Part shown: positions 7,150 through 11,258 of the stretch, piece after piece | Layout: each line of letters begins with the position of its first letter | Numbering within the stretch: the first letter of the stretch is position 1 | NCBI GenBank assembly: GCA_027347805.1 | Contig: DAIEQP010000088.1 | Span: 1-11,258 of the forward strand | Length of the DNA stretch: 11,258 nt | Direction: 5' to 3' | From: Ignavibacteria bacterium | GTDB lineage: Bacteria > Bacteroidota > Ignavibacteria > Ignavibacteriales > Melioribacteraceae | Position numbers and translations under genes: made by a program | Notes under the pieces: generated by a model | The model's input: only the letters and a program-made list of their open reading frames with translations | Databases searched by the model: none | Told to the model about the DNA's origin: nothing

Positions 7150-8349
7150 ATGTTAGATCCCAAAACGTTTTATCGTAAATTAGATTCATTGCTTACAAAG
7201 ATAGGTTCGGTTAAAAGCGGGAAAGATTTTTTATTTTCAATTTCCACCGAATTGGAAAATACCTTTGGAAAGGATTTGAGAATTGGGAATGGCCGAATCT
7301 ACGAAGAAAAAGATAACTATTATGAACTTGTCTCTTTTGCCGGCCAGCTTAATTCAACTTATGCAAAATCTTTCAAATCCAATACAGAACCTGTACTTGC
7401 ACTGCTTAAATCAAAAACATATATATTTGATAATCCATCATTCACAATAGATAATTCGCTTTACAATCAAAAAGAATATAAGATTCCCGCCGCAATTCAT
7501 ATTATCAGTAATGAATCTTCCTGGATTTTTGTTTTTGAACTTAAAAGCGGATGGATTCGAGAGGAAATTGAACTTTGCTTGAATGCAGTTCGAACAATGT
7601 TGAATTATAGATTTGTTACTGAAGCATCACAAAACGATATTGAACAAGCAGCACAAATACAAAAAAGTTTGTTACCATCCTCTGCTCCTGAAGTTGCCGG
7701 TCTATTAATAGCCGGATACTCAAAACCAGCCGAATTAGTAGGCGGGGATTTATATGATTACTTTGTATTTGATAAAGAAGTATTTGGTGTTTGTATTGGA
7801 GATGCAAGCGGGCACGGACTTCCTGCTGCTCTGCTTGTTAGAGATGTTGTTACCGGTTTGCGCATGGGCTTAGAAAAACATATGAAAATGGTTTACACAT
7901 TTAAAAAACTTAATAATGTAATTTACAGAAGCGTTTACTCAACTAGATTTATTTCGCTTTTTTATGCCGAAATAGAAAAAGATGGAAGTATTTTATATGT
8001 GAACGCAGGTCATCCATCACCGCTTCTTTATGACGGTAACAATTTTATTGAGTTGAATTCAACCGGATTGATTTTTGGGGCATTGCCTGAAATTGAATTA
8101 TCGCGCGGTTATGCAAAACTTTCAAAAGATAATATTTTACTCCTCTATACAGATGGAATAATTGAAAGGAAAAATTCATTCAACGAGGAATTTGGTGTAA
8201 CCAGGTTAAAAAATATATTAATGAAGAACAGTAATAAAGATCCTCAACAAATACTTCAATCAATTTTCACGGAAGTAAATAATTTTGCAGATTCAAAATT
8301 TTGGGAAGATGACGCTTCACTCGTTGTAATCAAAAAGATTAGCATATAA
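7150..8349 (+). CDS. SpoIIE/RsbU-type PP2C serine phosphatase with N-terminal GAF-like domain
   Basis: The C-terminal half (about 180-397) is a PPM/PP2C-family SpoIIE phosphatase, which dephosphorylates Ser/Thr-phosphorylated proteins, classically anti-sigma-factor antagonists in partner-switching pathways. Metal-binding motifs are all present: VGGDLYDYF (Asp200), IGDASGHG (Asp218), YTDGIIE (Asp335) and WEDDASLVVI (Asp387/388). The segment QNDIEQAAQIQKSLLP (161-176) is the usual helical switch linker before such domains. Residues about 10-155 have a GAF-like length and pattern (FSISTELENTFG near the start), but no ligand-binding residues can be named, so that assignment is tentative. There is no signal peptide or membrane segment, so it is cytoplasmic at 399 residues. 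It has its own candidate promoter after a terminator. No anti-sigma kinase or STAS partner is in view, so the substrate is unknown. Confidence 0.92.
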   Translation: MLDPKTFYRKLDSLLTKIGSVKSGKDFLFSISTELENTFGKDLRIGNGRIYEEKDNYYELVSFAGQLNSTYAKSFKSNTEPVLALLKSKTYIFDNPSFTIDNSLYNQKEYKIPAAIHIISNESSWIFVFELKSGWIREEIELCLNAVRTMLNYRFVTEASQNDIEQAAQIQKSLLPSSAPEVAGLLIAGYSKPAELVGGDLYDYFVFDKEVFGVCIGDASGHGLPAALLVRDVVTGLRMGLEKHMKMVYTFKKLNNVIYRSVYSTRFISLFYAEIEKDGSILYVNAGHPSPLLYDGNNFIELNSTGLIFGALPEIELSRGYAKLSKDNILLLYTDGIIERKNSFNEEFGVTRLKNILMKNSNKDPQQILQSIFTEVNNFADSKFWEDDASLVVIKKISI

Positions 8350-8404
8350 AAACATATTTTTTGTTAAATGAAACTGTTCATCGCAAAATAAGTCATTTTA
8401 AAAA

Positions 8405-10585
8405 ATGGGTAATGATAAGCTTTCAGAATCCTTACAATATCTAAAATCAATCGGCCCCAAAAGAGCTGAATCATTTTCTTCAATCGGTATTAACAGCATT
8501 AGAGATTTACTTTTCTATTTCCCCTCTCGTTATTTAGATCGTTCAACAATCCTGGATTCCATTAAAGTCGTTCAATATGCAATTCAGGGATTTGAAGGAG
8601 AAGTTACAATAATTGGTAAAGTTGTTGATAGTGAAACCCATTATTATAACAAGAAACAAGTTTTCAAAGTAAGGTTTAAGGATAATACTGGTTTTTTCGA
8701 ATGTGTTTGGTTTAACGGTGCTAAGTATTTCAAATCTGTATTTAATCCCGGGAATTATTTTGCGGTATCTGCCAAACCTGTGATTACTAGGTACGGTCAT
8801 TTACAATTTGCCCACCCTGATTTTGACAGACTTGCCGATGAAGAATCATCTAACTTTTTAAATACCGGGAAGATTATTCCCTTTTATAGAGTACCAAAAC
8901 AATTGCGGGAAGCAAACATTGGAGATTTTAGTATAAGACGGATTGTTCAAGCTGCAGTAAAAGATTATTCCAATTTTATAGAAGAAACACTCCCGGTCAG
9001 CATTATAGAAGATAAAGTTCTGATGAAACTTCCTGAGACAATTAATACAATGCACTCTCCCCTAAATTATGATTTGTTGAACAAAGCTAAAACCAGATTG
9101 AAATTTGAGGAGATCTTTTATTTTGAATGCATGATTGCCATGCGTAAGCATTCAATTTCAAAAAGCACAAAAGGAACATCATTTAAAGTAAAATCCGCAC
9201 CTTTAAAATCATTTTTAAAATCTCTCCCGTTTGAATTAACTAAAGCACAATTAAAAGTCCTAAGCGAGATCCGTAAAGATTTAGAGGACGATAAACCGAT
9301 GAATCGATTACTCCAAGGAGATGTTGGAAGCGGGAAAACAATTGTAGCATTAATATCAATGCTGATTGTAATTGAAAATGGTTTTCAATGTGCATTTATG
9401 GCACCAACAGAAATATTATCAGACCAGCACTTTAAAAGATTTACAGAATTACTATCACCATTGAACATTTCAGTTGAACAATTAATAAGCGGACAGAATA
9501 AAACAGATAGGACACGAATCCTTAACAACATTAAATCCGGCAAAACAAACTTAATAATTGGAACACATGCCTTAATCGAATCTAAAGTTATTTTCAACAA
9601 ACTTGGTCTTGTTGTAATTGATGAACAACATCGTTTCGGGGTTCTCCAAAGATCTAATCTGGTTGAGAAAGGTTACAGAGCGGAAGTGTTAATTATGACA
9701 GCAACACCAATTCCAAGAACACTATCCATGACTTTGTATGGCGATCTTGATGTTTCGATAATTGATGAGTTGCCAAAGAATCGTGTCGCAATCAAAACCT
9801 TACTGCGTGGTGAAAATAGTCTCCACTCAATTTATGATTTTATAAAAACCAAGACGAAAGATGGCTACCAGACATTTATTGTTTATCCGTTAATTGAAGA
9901 GTCTGATAAAATCGATCTAAATGCAGCATTGACATTTTATGATAAACTGAGAACCGGAGAATTAAAGGAGTTAAGAATTGGATTGCTTCATGGAAGAATG
10001 AACTGGCAGGAGAAAGAGCAGGTAATGATTGATTTTTCAGACAAAAAATATGACGTGCTTGTTTCAACCAGTGTTATTGAGGTCGGGATTGATATCCCGG
10101 ATGCGAATATTATTGTAATCAACAACGCAGAAAGATTTGGCTTATCGCAACTCCATCAGCTGCGCGGGCGTGTCGGCAGAAGCAACAAACAAGCTTATTG
10201 TATTCTTGTAACAAAAAATGAGTTAGCTGTTCGTTCTAATCAATTCAATTTTAATATGGAATATTTATCGACAGAACAAGTTGAAAAAAATAAAAGTATC
10301 ATCCGTCTCAACTCTTTAGTAAAGTATCCAAACGGTTTTGATTTGTCTGAAATTGATTTAAAACTTCGCGGGCCAGGCAACATTTATAGCACCCAGCAAA
10401 GCGGTATGCCTGAGTTTAAGTTTATTAACATAATTGAAGATGGTGATTTAATATTAGATGCTAAGATTTCTGCTTTCGAAATAATTGAGAACGATCCGGG
10501 CTTAAACTCCGAAAAAAATATTTTCTTCAAAAATGTTTTGCAAAAAAATTATTCTTCATCATTTTTTTTCGCGCACATCGCATAA
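8405..10585 (+). CDS. recG: ATP-dependent DNA helicase RecG
   Basis: RecG remodels stalled replication forks and branch-migrates Holliday junctions in recombinational repair. The 726 residues show the expected order. An N-terminal segment (SLQYLKSIGPKRAE, FPSRYLDRS) leads to an OB-fold wedge domain (about 60-140). The SF2 motor has Walker A GDVGSGKT (305-312), APTEILSDQH, DEQHRFG (406-412, the RecG-type DEQH box), TATPIPRT (432-439), STSVIEVGIDIPDAN and QLHQLRGRVGRS. The C-terminal LKLRGPGNIYSTQQSGMPEF matches the family LRGPGEfxGTrQSGxPe block. All helicase motifs are intact and length is within the family range (about 680-780). The ATG at 8405 places the SLQYLKSIGPKRAE motif at residues 8-21, as usual; no Shine-Dalgarno is evident. 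It begins 55 bases after the phosphatase gene with no terminator between, so co-transcription is plausible. Confidence 0.97.
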   Translation: MGNDKLSESLQYLKSIGPKRAESFSSIGINSIRDLLFYFPSRYLDRSTILDSIKVVQYAIQGFEGEVTIIGKVVDSETHYYNKKQVFKVRFKDNTGFFECVWFNGAKYFKSVFNPGNYFAVSAKPVITRYGHLQFAHPDFDRLADEESSNFLNTGKIIPFYRVPKQLREANIGDFSIRRIVQAAVKDYSNFIEETLPVSIIEDKVLMKLPETINTMHSPLNYDLLNKAKTRLKFEEIFYFECMIAMRKHSISKSTKGTSFKVKSAPLKSFLKSLPFELTKAQLKVLSEIRKDLEDDKPMNRLLQGDVGSGKTIVALISMLIVIENGFQCAFMAPTEILSDQHFKRFTELLSPLNISVEQLISGQNKTDRTRILNNIKSGKTNLIIGTHALIESKVIFNKLGLVVIDEQHRFGVLQRSNLVEKGYRAEVLIMTATPIPRTLSMTLYGDLDVSIIDELPKNRVAIKTLLRGENSLHSIYDFIKTKTKDGYQTFIVYPLIEESDKIDLNAALTFYDKLRTGELKELRIGLLHGRMNWQEKEQVMIDFSDKKYDVLVSTSVIEVGIDIPDANIIVINNAERFGLSQLHQLRGRVGRSNKQAYCILVTKNELAVRSNQFNFNMEYLSTEQVEKNKSIIRLNSLVKYPNGFDLSEIDLKLRGPGNIYSTQQSGMPEFKFINIIEDGDLILDAKISAFEIIENDPGLNSEKNIFFKNVLQKNYSSSFFFAHIA

Positions 10586-10648
10586 AATATTTTTCAGTTT
10601 AACATCTACAAACATCATTCCAAAAAATATTTTTCAAAAAATTATTCA

Positions 10649-10661
10649 CAACAATTTGTTG
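10649..10661. repeat. Short perfect inverted repeat CAACAA-T-TTGTTG
   Basis: Six-base arms flank a single central T, an operator-like palindrome. It overlaps the candidate -33 element of the downstream ligase-like gene, so a regulator bound here could block transcription. It is short and in AT-rich DNA, so chance is possible. Confidence 0.35.
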
Positions 10662-10689
10662 CGAAATTTTTTATATGTGTTATATTTCG
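10655..10689 (+). promoter_or_regulatory. Candidate promoter for the ATP-grasp ligase-like gene
   Basis: TTTG (10655-10658) is followed after 22 bases by TATATTTCG (10681-10689), one mismatch from the Bacteroidota TAnnTTTG -7 element. The implied leader before the ATT at 10724 would be short, about 25-30 bases. Spacing is at the upper end of the known range, so this is tentative. Confidence 0.35.
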
Positions 10690-10712
10690 TTTAGAAATTT
10701 TTGAAAATAATT

Positions 10713-10717
10713 AAGGA
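10713..10717 (+). promoter_or_regulatory. Shine-Dalgarno AAGGA deciding a non-ATG start
   Basis: AAGGA lies six bases before ATT at 10724. Because the reading frame has no ATG, GTG or TTG between its upstream stop (TAA, 10712-10714) and the conserved region, this site is the main clue for where translation begins. Confidence 0.55.
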
Positions 10718-10723
10718 AAAGTT

Positions 10724-11258
10724 ATTAGTTCTTACATCCCAAATAAAAAATTAAATGTTGCCCTCACATATAACGTTAAACCCGAAGAAAATATTTTCGG
10801 TGAAAGAACACCTCTCTCTTTAAACTCAAGTTCAATCAAAAATTTCAACGATACTTACGCTGAATGGGATTCAATAGATACAGTAAACGCAATTAAGAAT
10901 GCACTTGAACTGTTTCATAATGTTATTATGATAGAAGCAAATGAAAATGCTTTTCAAAAAATCCGCGAGACAAACCCAGACATAGTATTTAATGTTGCAG
11001 AATGTGCTTTTGGCATTAGCCGTGAGGCGCAAATTCCTGCAATGCTTGATATGCTTCAGATACCATATTCAGGATCCGATCCACTTACACTTACAACATG
11101 TTTAGACAAAGCAAGAACAAAAGAAGTATTATCATACTATGGAATACCAAATGCAAGGTTTTTATTAATCGAGTCACTAGATGATCTTGAAAACTTTGAT
11201 TTAGAATTTCCAGTTATAATGAAGCCGGTTGCAGAAGGATCCAGCAAAGGAATTTTTA
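10724..11258 (+). CDS. D-Ala-D-Ala-ligase-like ATP-grasp protein, 5' part, probable ATT start
   Basis: Translation in this frame gives a protein of the D-alanine-D-alanine ligase/ATP-grasp superfamily, cut by the window end after about 178 residues. Seen directly: LNVALTYNVKPEEN near the N-terminus, FNVAECAFGISREAQIPAML, IPYSGSDPLTL, CLDKARTKEVLSYYGIPNARF and FPVIMKPVAEGSSKGIF, the last being the start of the ATP-grasp nucleotide-binding region. It lacks the canonical Ddl N-terminal GGxSxExxVSL and HGxxGEDGxxQ motifs, so it belongs to the divergent SREAQIPA group often annotated as Ddl. The true substrate may not be D-Ala-D-Ala; a carboxylate-amine ligation is the safe call. The start is unusual: no standard initiation codon exists upstream, and ATT at 10724 behind AAGGA fits best, with GTT at 10721 an alternative. 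A sequencing error cannot be excluded. Confidence 0.85.
   Translation, partial: MSSYIPNKKLNVALTYNVKPEENIFGERTPLSLNSSSIKNFNDTYAEWDSIDTVNAIKNALELFHNVIMIEANENAFQKIRETNPDIVFNVAECAFGISREAQIPAMLDMLQIPYSGSDPLTLTTCLDKARTKEVLSYYGIPNARFLLIESLDDLENFDLEFPVIMKPVAEGSSKGIF

Noticed and set aside
10755..10823. ATG at 10755 as the start of the ligase-like gene
   Set aside because: It is in a different frame from the conserved protein and reaches a TAA after 22 codons.

Overview
The window is AT-rich, entirely plus-strand coding, and reads as a chromosomal segment of a member of the Bacteroidota/Chlorobiota/Ignavibacteriota group, most likely Ignavibacteria. The main taxonomic clue is the C-terminus of the pectinesterase: a type IX secretion (Por) sorting domain beginning with an NYPNPFNPSTKIKY-type motif, which is very common in Ignavibacteria. 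Low GC, sparse Shine-Dalgarno sequences and one TAnnTTTG-like promoter fit this. The phylum is an inference. No RNA gene, insertion sequence, CRISPR array or prophage was seen. No stretch over 300 bases lacks a gene; the longest gaps are about 136-138 bases.

Layout. (1) 1-708: 3' part of gpsA (glycerol-3-phosphate dehydrogenase), cut by the window edge. (2) 798-3891: a tightly coupled three-gene signalling operon. It holds a LytS/YehU-type membrane histidine kinase with all catalytic boxes, a paralogous second kinase whose phosphoacceptor His, N-box Asn and ATP-binding glycine boxes are lost (a pseudokinase), and a LytTR response regulator. Both junctions are 4-base ATGA overlaps. (3) 4028-7012: a 994-residue secreted modular pectinesterase with a signal peptide, a duplicated beta-rich N-terminal module, two Fn3-like repeats, a CE8 catalytic domain with intact active site and a T9SS sorting tail. 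A 43-base hairpin precedes it and a strong intrinsic terminator follows. (4) 7150-8349: a GAF-like plus SpoIIE-type PP2C phosphatase behind a good candidate promoter. (5) 8405-10585: recG. (6) 10724-window end: 5' part of a D-Ala-D-Ala-ligase-like ATP-grasp gene whose reading frame has no ATG, GTG or TTG start and appears to begin at ATT behind a good Shine-Dalgarno.

How the genes fit together: gpsA, recG and the ligase-like gene look like housekeeping or cell-envelope functions. The kinase/pseudokinase/regulator operon is one signalling unit, and the phosphatase is a separate signalling output whose partners are not in view. The most unusual item is the kinase-pseudokinase pair. The regulator may control the adjacent pectinesterase, but the only sequence support is weak LytTR-like half-sites.
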